A DNA stretch of 64,000 bases from positions 127,208 to 191,207 of the forward strand of contig CAMAQD010000001.1 in NCBI GenBank assembly GCA_945860385.1. Reading direction: 5' to 3'. The DNA is from Flavobacterium psychrophilum. Its GTDB lineage: Bacteria > Bacteroidota > Bacteroidia > Flavobacteriales > Flavobacteriaceae. Below the pieces are notes generated by a model. That model saw nothing but the letters and a program-made list of their open reading frames with translations. It did no database searches and was not told the DNA's origin. Below, one piece after another: positions 37,760 to 45,031 of the stretch. The stretch's first letter is position 1. Each line of letters opens with the position of its first letter. The position numbers and the translations under genes were made by a program.

Positions 37760-38197
37760 TTATTTTTGTTCTACCAATTCTTTCACTTTACTGTTCATTT
37801 CTTCAAATCCTTTTTTAGTGCTATCGTCAAGTTGTTTTTTGAAAAGCGGAACAAGTATTCCTGCAAATTTTTCACTTTGCTTAAAAGTTGTTGTGCCATT
37901 TCCGTTGTCAATAAGTTCAAATTTATGTTCTCCATCAAAAAGGCCCGCAAACCATAAATGTCCAAGCCATTTTAACTCCTTATTAGTTTCAAAGGTCAAA
38001 ACTTTTGGTTTAAATGTCATTCCTTTTGCTTTTGGAGGTTCAATTCTTGCTGTTATTTTATTTCCAACTTTTACATCACCTGTAATTGATTTTATAAACG
38101 GATTCCAATTCGGATAACTTTTGAAGTCAGTAAGAATTGCCCAGACTTTTTCTGGTTGTGCATTTATTAGTATTTCTGTTTTAATTTCTATTGCCAT
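37760..38197 (-). CDS. SRPBCC (START-like) domain protein
   Basis: A 145-residue single-domain protein of the polyketide cyclase/START fold: INAQPEKVWAILTDFKSYPN, WNPFIKSITGDVKVGNKITA and the C-terminal helix FKKQLDDSTKKGFEEMNSKV. It has no signal peptide. These proteins bind hydrophobic ligands or lipids; no specific substrate can be named. Its length is typical. Confidence 0.9.
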   Translation of the reverse strand: MAIEIKTEILINAQPEKVWAILTDFKSYPNWNPFIKSITGDVKVGNKITARIEPPKAKGMTFKPKVLTFETNKELKWLGHLWFAGLFDGEHKFELIDNGNGTTTFKQSEKFAGILVPLFKKQLDDSTKKGFEEMNSKVKELVEQK

Positions 38198-38273
38198 TTT
38201 GGAGTATTTTAAATTAGTTATAATTAAATTCTATTATTTCTTTGTATCAGTGCTTTGTCTTCAATCACCCTCC

Positions 38274-38933
38274 TTATTTTTTCTTTTTAATATCAAAAGA
38301 ATACCCGATACTCACGTTAAACACCCAAGGTGTAGCGTTGAAACCAGGGTCTTGCGTTTTGATTTCTTCCGTCATCATAGTTTTCTTATTGTAGTAACTA
38401 TAGTTGTTTCCTTCTAAAGAAGAAGCGATAGTTGGCCAAAATCTAATACTAGGTGCAATCGTAATACCTCTTAGAGATGATGATTTGTTTTTAAAGGGTT
38501 GATAGTTTCCATATACACCGATACCTAAACTCATGGTATTGTACGAAATGATTTGATTGCCATCATTTTGTGATTCGCCTTCATAATAATATTCAAAACG
38601 ATGCCATTTTGGTTCTACTCTAACATTTATCCATTCTTTTACTCTATACCCTAGCCCGAATCCGGTTGTCCAGGGAATATGAACTGCCACACCTTGTCTT
38701 TTTAGGTCGGTTGTTACGGTATTTCCAGAATAATCTAAAGAAACACCATGGGAGTAATCAAAAATGAATCGATTGTAGATCAAGTTGCCTTCGAGATTGA
38801 AGCCTTTAGCTACTATAGGTTGTGTTAATCCGAACAGCACATTTATTTTTTTGTCTGTTTTCCATTCTTGCGCATAAGAACTTACTGCTACAGTCAAGCT
38901 CAATGCCATTAATAAATTTAATTTTGTAAACAT
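38274..38933 (-). CDS. Outer membrane beta-barrel protein
   Basis: A 219-residue protein with signal peptide MFTKLNLLMALSLTVAVSSY, cut before AQEWK. The mature part consists of alternating hydrophobic and aromatic beta strands (FIFDYSHGVSLDYSG, GFGLGYRVKEWINVRVEPKW, FEYYYEG) and ends in VFNVSIGYSFDI, consistent with an eight-strand outer-membrane barrel. No specific family is recognised. The stop follows a run of lysines (DIKKKK). It is divided from the Crp-like gene by 75 bp. Confidence 0.75.
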   Translation of the reverse strand: MFTKLNLLMALSLTVAVSSYAQEWKTDKKINVLFGLTQPIVAKGFNLEGNLIYNRFIFDYSHGVSLDYSGNTVTTDLKRQGVAVHIPWTTGFGLGYRVKEWINVRVEPKWHRFEYYYEGESQNDGNQIISYNTMSLGIGVYGNYQPFKNKSSSLRGITIAPSIRFWPTIASSLEGNNYSYYNKKTMMTEEIKTQDPGFNATPWVFNVSIGYSFDIKKKK

Positions 38934-39008
38934 TGTCGTTATAGTTTTTAGTTAACGATGCAAAGATGAATACAAAATCAATTCTTGCTCTTGACAAAAA
39001 TCAAGAAA

Positions 39009-39581
39009 TTATAAAAGTTGTTTTTTCCTGATTCTACTAAATGTTTCGGGTGTCATTCCAAGCATTGAAGCAATATATTGCAGCGGGACCTGATTAAAAA
39101 GTTCTTTGTTGCTTTCGAAGAAACGATGATAACGTTCTTCTGAGGTCATTGAAAGATGACTAAAAATGCGGTCTTCCATCATCATAAAATAAATAGCGAG
39201 AAAGTTTTTCTCAAACTGATACCAAAGTGGAATTAAATGGTTAATTCTGTTGTAATCGTCTCTTGATATGGTCAACATCTCTGTATCAGTCAATGCCTGA
39301 ATTGTAAAACGTGCTGGGTTCTGAAAAATCAGGCTCGAAACATCAGTAATGAAAAAACCTGCTGTCGAAATCCATTGGGTCACTTCTTTATCTTCTGTTT
39401 CAATAAAAATCCTTAAAATTCCAGATTGGATGAAGCTCAATTTATCGCATTGTTTTCCGGCTTTTAAAAAATAGTCTCCTTTTTTAATTGAAGTCCATTT
39501 GAATAAGGACACTATTGTTTTCAAGTCGTCATTTGCCACAACTCCAAAGTAAGATTTTATATAGTGTTCAAGTTCTATCAT
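39009..39581 (-). CDS. Crp/Fnr-family transcriptional regulator
   Basis: A 190-residue regulator. The N-terminal cyclic-nucleotide-binding-like beta roll contains IKKGDYFLKAGKQCDKLSFI and SGILRIFIETEDKEVTQWIS, followed by a dimer helix. The C-terminal winged helix (about 150-190) contains PLQYIASMLGMTPETFSRIR. The family is typical of Bacteroidetes Crp-like proteins with unknown ligands. The upstream region (39606-39878) is repeated at 40441-40714. Confidence 0.92.
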   Translation of the reverse strand: MIELEHYIKSYFGVVANDDLKTIVSLFKWTSIKKGDYFLKAGKQCDKLSFIQSGILRIFIETEDKEVTQWISTAGFFITDVSSLIFQNPARFTIQALTDTEMLTISRDDYNRINHLIPLWYQFEKNFLAIYFMMMEDRIFSHLSMTSEERYHRFFESNKELFNQVPLQYIASMLGMTPETFSRIRKKQLL

Positions 39582-39605
39582 ATTTCGTGGTGTGTAGCAA
39601 CATTG

Positions 39606-39878
39606 CCGCTAACTACAATTTATGTGCATAAAATTACCAGATATTGTTTTATATTGGCAAGTTTTGTGCACGTTATACTAGTATTTGTGCTTGTAAATAT
39701 TAATTTATACCAGACAAATTTAATTTAAAATCTTACATGTCATAAGGAAAGTTATCAGCGCTGGGTTTTTAAGACGTTTGCCGTGACGACAACAGGTTGC
39801 CGCTCCCGATACTAATCGGGATCGGCAAGACAGGGGAAGTTGAATGCGTTATGAGGTTTAGGACGGGGATGAGACGGA
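39606..39878. repeat. Direct duplication, copy A, with attC-like imperfect hairpin
   Basis: About 270 bp that recurs at 40441-40714 with scattered differences. It includes an imperfect inverted repeat (GTGCATAAAATTACCA with TTGGCAAGTTTTGTGCAC, 39625-39673) bracketed by GCTAAC and GTTATAC, then a CCCGATACTAATCGGG hairpin (about 39814) and GCGTTATGAGGTTTAGGACG. It lies directly upstream of the Crp-like gene. Confidence 0.85.
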
Positions 39879-39879
39879 G

Positions 39880-39920
39880 AAACATAAAAAAGTCAGTAGT
39901 ATTAAAAAAAGTCTTTTTAT
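39880..39920 (-). pseudogene. Copied 5' fragment of the alpha/beta hydrolase gene
   Basis: Read on the minus strand it would give IKRLFLILLTFLCF, the signal-peptide start of the hydrolase at 35155-36090, but the start codon is ATA. The fragment ends at the junction with the copy-A repeat. It is a by-product of the 36050-36210 / 39880-40041 duplication. Confidence 0.85.
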
Positions 39921-39970
39921 ACCCGTTTGTTGCTAGTTTAGATTGTTTGGTTTTATGCTTGCAAGTAAGG

Positions 39971-40045
39971 TATACCGCGTTGCAAACGCTTCAATTTTAT
40001 TATTAATTTAAGTAGGTACTCGTCGCAGACGAGCAGCAGTGGTGT
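39971..40045 (+). repeat. CTCGTC-hairpin dispersed repeat, copy 4
   Basis: TATACCGCGTTGCAAACGCT, then TTAATTTAAGTAGGTACTCG and TCGCAGACGAGCAGCAGTGG; the core hairpin is perfect. It forms the right end of the duplicated 39880-40041 block. Confidence 0.88.
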
Positions 40046-40069
40046 GGGTAAATAACATATTTTGTCTTG

Positions 40070-40321
40070 TTACCTTAGTGCAATTATTTCAATTTTCATA
40101 TAGGGATAATAAGGTAGAGTTGACAGTTTTTTGTCCACGTCCGATTTGTCATTGGCCATTAAAACCAAGTAAATTCCAGCGGTTTCGCCTTTTATGTAAG
40201 AAGCCAAAAGAGTCCCATTGTCTTCCCATTCCTTTATTATTTCTTGCTCTCTTGGTAATAATTTCATTCTTGTTTCATTGTCTAGTCCTTGTAAAAGGAT
40301 GTCAATCATAAATTTATTCAT
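40070..40321 (-). CDS. YciI/muconolactone-isomerase-like small protein
   Basis: An 83-residue protein predicted as a ferredoxin-like alpha/beta dimer: MNKFMIDILLQGLDNETRMK, then EQEIIKEWEDNGTLLASYIK, GIYLVLMANDKSDV and LSTLPYYPYMKIEIIAL. The layout matches small dimeric alpha-beta-barrel proteins of the YciI or muconolactone-isomerase type. No catalytic assignment is possible. It lies alone between two copies of a 270-bp repeat, like a gene cassette. A TAACTTTG box (40394-40387, minus strand) is a possible -7 element. Confidence 0.7.
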   Translation of the reverse strand: MNKFMIDILLQGLDNETRMKLLPREQEIIKEWEDNGTLLASYIKGETAGIYLVLMANDKSDVDKKLSTLPYYPYMKIEIIALR

Positions 40322-40440
40322 TGTATCGTTCTTTATTTGTTGGCTTACTCTAATCGGTTTTCAGCTTTCTCCGTTTTTTAATTTGTCAAAGTTATTTTTT
40401 TGCAGTCAATTTTAAGTTTGCACTGTCGTTTTTTAAGCTG

Positions 40441-40714
40441 CCGCATAACTATTTTATACGCGCATAAAATCACCAGTTTTTGTTTTATATTGGCAAGTTT
40501 TGTGCACGTTAGACTAGTATCTGTGCTTGTAAATATTAATTTATACCAAACAAATATAATTAAAAATCCTACCCATCAACAGGAAAGTTATCAGCGCTAG
40601 GGTTTTAAGAAGTTTACGGTGACGACAACAGGTTGCCGCTCCCGATACTAATCGGAATCGAAATGACAGGGAAAGTTGAATGCATTATGAGGTTTAGGAC
40701 GCGGATGAGACGGA
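40441..40714. repeat. Direct duplication, copy B, with attC-like imperfect hairpin
   Basis: Second copy of the 39606-39878 block. It starts GCCGCATAACTATTTTATAC, contains the imperfect hairpin GCGCATAAAATCACCA / TTGGCAAGTTTTGTGCAC bracketed by GCATAAC and GTTAGAC, and continues through CCGATACTAATCGG to GCATTATGAGGTTTAGGACG. It is placed upstream of the small YciI-like gene as copy A is upstream of the Crp-like gene. Confidence 0.85.
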
Positions 40715-41030
40715 TTTACTTCGTAAAGACGCGGATAAAAACGGATTTATATATTGATGTTGGTGGTGTGCCGTTTGGCGCGGATTGGTTTGTTGTGGGG
40801 TGTGAGTTGGGGGTGATTAATTGCTATTGTTGGCCACCGCGCCGGCTGGCTCCTTCGCTAAAACAGTCCACTGGACTGTTTTTTAACGCTCGGCCCCCTA
40901 AAGGGGGAACTGGCGAAGTGGTTAATTGTTGGGATTAGATGAAAGGAAACCAGACCGAGAGGTCTAGTTTTTTTTGTCCGTTTTCGGTTATCAGTTGTCG
41001 GTTACAGATTTTGGGATGACCCCCTAGCGA
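40698..41030. other. Gene-free mosaic of intergenic repeats
   Basis: The stretch contains a GACGCGGAT-type repeat (40698-40750), a 21-bp palindrome AAACAGTCCA-C-TGGACTGTTT (40861-40881), GGCCCCCTAAAGGGGGAAC (about 40892-40910), also present near 53660, and an orphan terminator hairpin at 40947-40975. The open frame 40633-40938 runs across these repeats and is not credible as a gene. Confidence 0.7.
40947..40975 (+). terminator. Orphan terminator-like hairpin
   Basis: AAACCAGACC pairs with GGTCTAGTTT (one mismatch, loop GAGA) and is followed by T8 on the plus strand. No plus-strand gene lies upstream, so it may be a relic. Confidence 0.5.
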
Positions 41031-41105
41031 TAAACCGCGTTGGAAACGCTGTGTTTTGACTGTTAATTGAAGCAGGTACGCGTCGCAGACGAGCAGCAGT
41101 ATGAG
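41030..41105 (+). repeat. CTCGTC-hairpin dispersed repeat, copy 5
   Basis: TAAACCGCGTTGGAAACGCT, then TTAATTGAAGCAGGTACGCG and TCGCAGACGAGCAGCAGTAT. One base in the left hairpin arm differs (CGCGTC). Confidence 0.85.
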
Positions 41106-41165
41106 TTTTGTTTTCATAGTTTTGATCTATGGTAAATTATTTAGTGAATTCTAAACAGTTTCAAA

Positions 41166-41621
41166 TTAAAATTTAGTTTCTGTTTTATTCTTTTTGCATA
41201 AAGTTGTGAGTTTGTCAAACTGTTCTTTCAGTGTGTATAAATCCACTTTCTGAAGGCCAATAATCCGGCCATAGATTTCTTTGTTTTTGTCTTTTATGTA
41301 GGCCATTGGAAAAATGATTTCCCATTTTTTTATTACGAATAAGTTCAGCGTTCTTATTCTTTTTGGAGGACAGCAAGCAGGTATCGGTTCTTTTTTGTTG
41401 ATTATTGATTTAGCAATGCTGTCTGTAAAGGTGACAATACCTTGTTCGTTTGCACTGATTTTTTTTATAAAGGCACTATTTTGTTTGTTGTCGGTGTAAT
41501 AGGCCAGCGGGTTGGCTTTGAGTATTGCATTGATGCTATCGACAGTTTTGTTAAACTGCGATTTAGGAAGTTGCGCAAACAATGACATAGAAAACAGGAG
41601 AAAGTAGGTACTAAATTTCAT
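41166..41621 (-). CDS. Exported protein of unknown function
   Basis: A 151-residue protein with signal peptide MKFSTYFLLFSMSLFAQ. The mature part contains FNKTVDSINAILKANPLAYY, GIVTFTDSIAKSII and LFVIKKWEIIFPMAYIKDKN. The same order of elements (TVDSIN, then FTDSIA or CVDSIA, then FNLFVIK or NLFKVNSF) appears in the gene at 42094-42534, so the two look like diverged paralogues. I know no family. It is the last gene of the minus-strand run of secreted proteins that starts near 50975. Confidence 0.65.
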   Translation of the reverse strand: MKFSTYFLLFSMSLFAQLPKSQFNKTVDSINAILKANPLAYYTDNKQNSAFIKKISANEQGIVTFTDSIAKSIINKKEPIPACCPPKRIRTLNLFVIKKWEIIFPMAYIKDKNKEIYGRIIGLQKVDLYTLKEQFDKLTTLCKKNKTETKF

Positions 41622-41639
41622 TTGTTAGCAGTTTATCAA

Positions 41640-42077
41640 TTATTTGTTTTTCAATTTTGTTATAATTTTCAACAAAGCTTCCCTGTTTTTTGCTTCGTGG
41701 TAAAATTTGGGCAGTTTTTCTAAAAGTGTAAAACCTGTTCGGTCTTTATGTTCGCGAATGGTAGCTGAGATATATCGTTCTAAATACTGTAAATGTTTGT
41801 CGTTGTATGCCCAAAAAATATCCTTCTTGAAAGGGCCTTGCAACCAAAGTTCTGCCTGAAAATATTGATTTGCAGGCCTTTCAATGGTGCCATTTTCTAT
41901 TGCTGTGGATGTTTCTTTGTTGCAACCACAATGCAGGCAAAATAAACGAGCCGTTTTAGTTTCGGGATTTACTTTTGCTATTGCTTTTTTGGCACAAGCG
42001 GGACACACAATCCACACTTCTTGATAGAAGTTGGAAAGGAGTAGATTTTCGTCTTGGAAACGATTTTGCTTGTTCAT
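41640..42077 (-). CDS. Zinc-ribbon cytoplasmic protein
   Basis: A 145-residue protein without signal peptide. Residues 20-55 form a TFIIB-like zinc ribbon (CPACAKKA then LFCLHCGC), giving two CxxC knuckles. The rest, FQAELWLQGPFKKDIFWAYN and LEKLPKFYHEAKNREALLKI, is helical. Such proteins are found in Bacteroidetes accessory regions, with unknown role; a nucleic-acid-binding or immunity-type function can only be guessed. It is the only non-secreted product in this stretch. Confidence 0.65.
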   Translation of the reverse strand: MNKQNRFQDENLLLSNFYQEVWIVCPACAKKAIAKVNPETKTARLFCLHCGCNKETSTAIENGTIERPANQYFQAELWLQGPFKKDIFWAYNDKHLQYLERYISATIREHKDRTGFTLLEKLPKFYHEAKNREALLKIITKLKNK

Positions 42078-42093
42078 ATCTATTTCAAATTGA

Positions 42094-42534
42094 TTATTCG
42101 CACTTGTATTTTGGGTTTAATTTAGAGTAACTGTTACAGATATACCCTAAAGCGTCCATTTCCTTTTTTAGAGCCTTGGTGTATTGATTTCCAATAAATA
42201 TCGTGACTACTGGTTTCTGATTTTTGCCCATTGCTTGAATTTCATTTCCTTTTATAACAAAGGAATTAACCTTAAACAAATTAAAAATCAGCCGCTTTGA
42301 CATTGTGTTTTCGTCCGCTATACTATCCACACAAAACACATTCCCTTGTAGGTTAGCCTTTATTTTTATCGGATAAAACACATCGAAATTGGAATTGGTA
42401 AAACGCACCATTTTGGCTTTAACCAGAATAGAGTTGATTGAAACTACTGTTGTGTTTAAATTTGAAGTATAGGATTGGGCTTTGACCGAAAAGTTAAATA
42501 GTAGTATTAAAAGAAGTATGTATGCCTTTTTCAT
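42094..42534 (-). CDS. Exported protein of unknown function
   Basis: A 146-residue protein. An ATG at 42546 touches the stop of the upstream gene, but the ATG at 42534 gives a cleaner signal peptide, MKKAYILLLILLFNFSVKAQ, and is preferred. The mature part has NTTVVSINSILVKAKMVRFT, NVFCVDSIADEN and FNLFKVNSFVIKGNEIQAMG, similar in order to the exported protein at 41166-41621. The family is unknown. Confidence 0.62.
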   Translation of the reverse strand: MKKAYILLLILLFNFSVKAQSYTSNLNTTVVSINSILVKAKMVRFTNSNFDVFYPIKIKANLQGNVFCVDSIADENTMSKRLIFNLFKVNSFVIKGNEIQAMGKNQKPVVTIFIGNQYTKALKKEMDALGYICNSYSKLNPKYKCE

Positions 42535-42546
42535 ATTTAAATTCAT

Positions 42547-42864
42547 TTATTCACAAATTTCATCCACCCAACGATGGGTTATTTTTCCTTTATTATCAAT
42601 ATTAAATACGGCGCCAACCGGACATTTATTCGGGCTAATTGAATCTGTTAAATACCGATAATCAAAACCATTGTCAATGGGTTCGCCTAATATGTTTTTT
42701 ACTTGTAAAGTAGTAATATCTAATGGCATCAATTCGACCGCTTTGGCAAGGCTTTTATAATCTTTTTGGTTTTGATACTCTAGTCCGTATTTTTTTGCCT
42801 CTTCTTTTGTAGCGCAACCAGAAAACAAGACAAGAACGAATACGTATTTAATCTGTTTTTTCAT
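42547..42864 (-). CDS. Small lipoprotein
   Basis: A 105-residue lipoprotein. The signal peptide ends in the lipobox LFSGC (Cys near residue 17). The mature part contains YGLEYQNQKDYKSLAKAVEL, QVKNILGEPIDNGFDYRYLT and VFNIDNKGKITHRWVDEIC; the LGEPIDNGFDYRYL to FNIDNKGK order is reminiscent of the SmpA/BamE-like small lipoprotein fold, but that is only a structural guess. It abuts the next gene (42534) and lies 1 bp from 42866. Confidence 0.62.
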   Translation of the reverse strand: MKKQIKYVFVLVLFSGCATKEEAKKYGLEYQNQKDYKSLAKAVELMPLDITTLQVKNILGEPIDNGFDYRYLTDSISPNKCPVGAVFNIDNKGKITHRWVDEICE

Positions 42865-42865
42865 T

Positions 42866-43342
42866 TTAATTATTTTTTTCTAATTTACAATAGCCAGAGA
42901 GTTCATTCAGTTTTCCTTGAAAATCCTTGTGTTTTTCTCTATTTTCAAGTTTCAAAAGGAGTCCAATCTTCTTGGAATTGTTGTATAAATGGACAGTTAT
43001 TTTTTTTGTCTTTTTATTTTCTGTTGTTTCCTTAATTGCTCTATTTTTATAATACAGTTCTCCGTTTTCTTTCAGCATAGCTCCTGAAGTAGGGAATTCG
43101 ATTGTGACATTTTCGTCCTTGCTGTTTTCATAGTCTATTGTTTTTATCTTAATAGAACAGGCCTCAATGGTGAAATTTATATTTTTATAGGTACTCAAAC
43201 GACCGCTTTGTAATTGCGCATTTTGCACAAATAAAGCCCTGAATTCGGCTATCTTTTCTTGTTGTTCTGAAGGCTTATTTTGAGCATTGCTTTGATATAA
43301 AGTAAGGCAAAAGAGTAAAAGAAATAACTGTATTTTTTTCAT
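42866..43342 (-). CDS. Exported protein of unknown function
   Basis: A 158-residue protein with signal peptide MKKIQLFLLLFCLTLYQSNAQ. The mature protein is rich in Lys and Glu, with beta-type stretches (INFTIEACSIKIKTIDYENS, KKITVHLYNNSKKIGLLLKL). The family is unknown. It belongs to the minus-strand run of secreted proteins and is followed after 1 bp by the small lipoprotein gene, so the two are probably co-expressed. Confidence 0.6.
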   Translation of the reverse strand: MKKIQLFLLLFCLTLYQSNAQNKPSEQQEKIAEFRALFVQNAQLQSGRLSTYKNINFTIEACSIKIKTIDYENSKDENVTIEFPTSGAMLKENGELYYKNRAIKETTENKKTKKITVHLYNNSKKIGLLLKLENREKHKDFQGKLNELSGYCKLEKNN

Positions 43343-43362
43343 TTTATTTTGTTAAATTCAGT

Positions 43363-44115
43363 TTACTTAGAAAGTACCACACGAAAACCTCGGCTATCAT
43401 AGCGGTCGCTTGGGCGATTTCCACTACGGAAGGCAACACGACAAAACGAAGGCGAGTGGTACCAACTACCACCACGCAAAACACGATTAGATCCCGATGG
43501 TGGACCTTGAGGGTTTTTGGTTGGGCTGGTAGCATAATACGAATCGTTATACCAATCATTACACCATTCCATCACATTGCCACTCATATCATACAATCCT
43601 AATTTGTTGGCTTTTTTGAGTCCTACTGCTTGTGCTTGATCTCCAGCGTTGGAACTGTTCCAGCCCACTTCGTCTAAAGTTTCACTACCAGCATAAAGAT
43701 TATCACTTTTTTTAATACCACCACGAGCAGCATATTCCCACTCGGCTTCAGTAGGCAGGCGGTATTTTTTGCCTGTGACTTTACTAAGCCAATTGCAATA
43801 AGCAGAAGCATCCTTAATGTTGACATTAACAATGGGATAGTTGTCCTTTACTCCCCAGCTTGGAGTTTTTGGCATCGTTCTCCCGGTTGCTTTACAAAAT
43901 GCTTTGTATTCTGCTACGGTAATTTCATACTTGCCCATACTAAAGTCGTCAACCGTTACACTGTGTAAAGGTTTTTCATCGCTTTCAGTTCCTCCCATAG
44001 TAAATGTGCCTCCATTAACTTTTATCATCACAGGGTAATGCGCAGTGGTTTGTGCCTTGCATTCAAAAACAAAAACTGTGAGAAGTATCGCTATGAGTAA
44101 GATTTTATTTTTCAT
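43363..44115 (-). CDS. SUMF1/formylglycine-generating-enzyme-like exported protein
   Basis: A 250-residue protein with signal peptide MKNKILLIAILLTVFVFECKA. The FGE-sulfatase fold is clear: GGTFTMGGTESDEKPLHSVT, YEITVAEYKAFCKATG, YRLPTEAEWEYAARGG, GNVMEWCNDWY, and RGGSWYHSPSFCRVAFRSGN. Only one Cys (SFC) lies where catalytic FGEs have a pair, so oxidase activity is unlikely; the fold may bind ligands. The frame opens at 44127, overlapping the upstream stop, but ATG 44115 follows GGAGAG by a suitable spacing and gives a standard signal peptide. Confidence 0.88.
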   Translation of the reverse strand: MKNKILLIAILLTVFVFECKAQTTAHYPVMIKVNGGTFTMGGTESDEKPLHSVTVDDFSMGKYEITVAEYKAFCKATGRTMPKTPSWGVKDNYPIVNVNIKDASAYCNWLSKVTGKKYRLPTEAEWEYAARGGIKKSDNLYAGSETLDEVGWNSSNAGDQAQAVGLKKANKLGLYDMSGNVMEWCNDWYNDSYYATSPTKNPQGPPSGSNRVLRGGSWYHSPSFCRVAFRSGNRPSDRYDSRGFRVVLSK

Positions 44116-44116
44116 T

Positions 44117-44974
44117 TTACTCTCCACGTTTTAGTACTATATTGGTGTGATTATAATTCAAAATCAGGTCGTACTTTCCTGTCGCTGCATCTATTTTCAA
44201 GGTGAACTCACTTTTCGCAAAAGCCGGAGTAGGTTTGCGGAAAAATGAAGTTTTAGAATCGGCACTTAATTCAAAGTATTTTGTCTCATCTCCAAAGCTA
44301 TAAAACAACTTTTCGTTCTCTAACTTTATGTAAATTGCTTTATAATCTTTGTTGACGTATTTACCTTCGTATTTTTTAAGGATATCAGTAGAAACCGTTA
44401 TTTGTGTTTTTTTTACTCTGTAAGGAAGTGCATCTTGTGGAGTTAATTCACTGGAATGTTTCGCGTTTAGGTCGTTTTTAAGTTGATTGTAAATCTCTTC
44501 TAGTTCTTTTGCTTTATCGGGATAGTTAGTATCGCCTTTATATCTGTTAATTTCATCGAGTGTAAAATCCAGAAGCGTCTTTCCATCGGCTGGATCTTTT
44601 AAATTAATATTTAGACCAAAATTATTTACAACACTCTCAATAAAAACTTCAAATTCTTGACTTACACTAAATTTAAGAGCATTACCTTGACCTACCATAA
44701 ACCCAGTAGAATCACAGCCGAATTCTGAATAGAATTTCTCCCACATACAATTAACTTTTTCCTTAATCGTTTCTTTGGAATCATTTTTAATATTGACACA
44801 AGACATTTCCCAAAATTGTTTTTTAAAATTGCTATCTTTATTTTCAACCAACGTACATATGTTCACAAATTTCCCCGCGTTTGGTCTTGGGCAATCGCAA
44901 GGGTCAACTTGGGCGAAGGAGGTAAAGGATAATAAAAGGAGTATTTTGAAGGAAATAAATTTTTTCACTTTCAT
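44117..44974 (-). CDS. Exported protein of unknown function
   Basis: A 285-residue protein with signal peptide MKVKKFISFKILLLLSFTSFAQ followed by VDPCDCPRPNAGKF (CxC near the mature N-terminus). Residues 20-170 are mostly helical with further Cys (CTLVEN, MSCVNIK, CMWEKF, FGCDSTG), and the C-terminal part is beta-rich (KYVNKDYKAIYIKLENEKLF, then KYDLILNYNHTNIVLKRGE). The C-terminal domain looks like a lipocalin- or DUF3471-type strand pattern. The family is unknown. The SUMF1-like gene begins at its end. Confidence 0.6.
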   Translation of the reverse strand: MKVKKFISFKILLLLSFTSFAQVDPCDCPRPNAGKFVNICTLVENKDSNFKKQFWEMSCVNIKNDSKETIKEKVNCMWEKFYSEFGCDSTGFMVGQGNALKFSVSQEFEVFIESVVNNFGLNINLKDPADGKTLLDFTLDEINRYKGDTNYPDKAKELEEIYNQLKNDLNAKHSSELTPQDALPYRVKKTQITVSTDILKKYEGKYVNKDYKAIYIKLENEKLFYSFGDETKYFELSADSKTSFFRKPTPAFAKSEFTLKIDAATGKYDLILNYNHTNIVLKRGE

Positions 44975-45031
44975 TTTTTTTAATTCGTTTTATTTCATTT
45001 TAAAAGATAGTTAGTTTGCTTTTCAATTAAT

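Noticed and set aside
40633..40938. 101-codon open frame
   Set aside because: It runs through duplicated repeat DNA, a palindrome and a CCCCCTAAAGGGGG motif, none of which is expected in a gene.
41640..42077. Zinc-ribbon protein as a transcription factor of the secreted cluster
   Set aside because: A zinc ribbon alone does not show DNA-specific binding, and no operator repeats were seen in the cluster.
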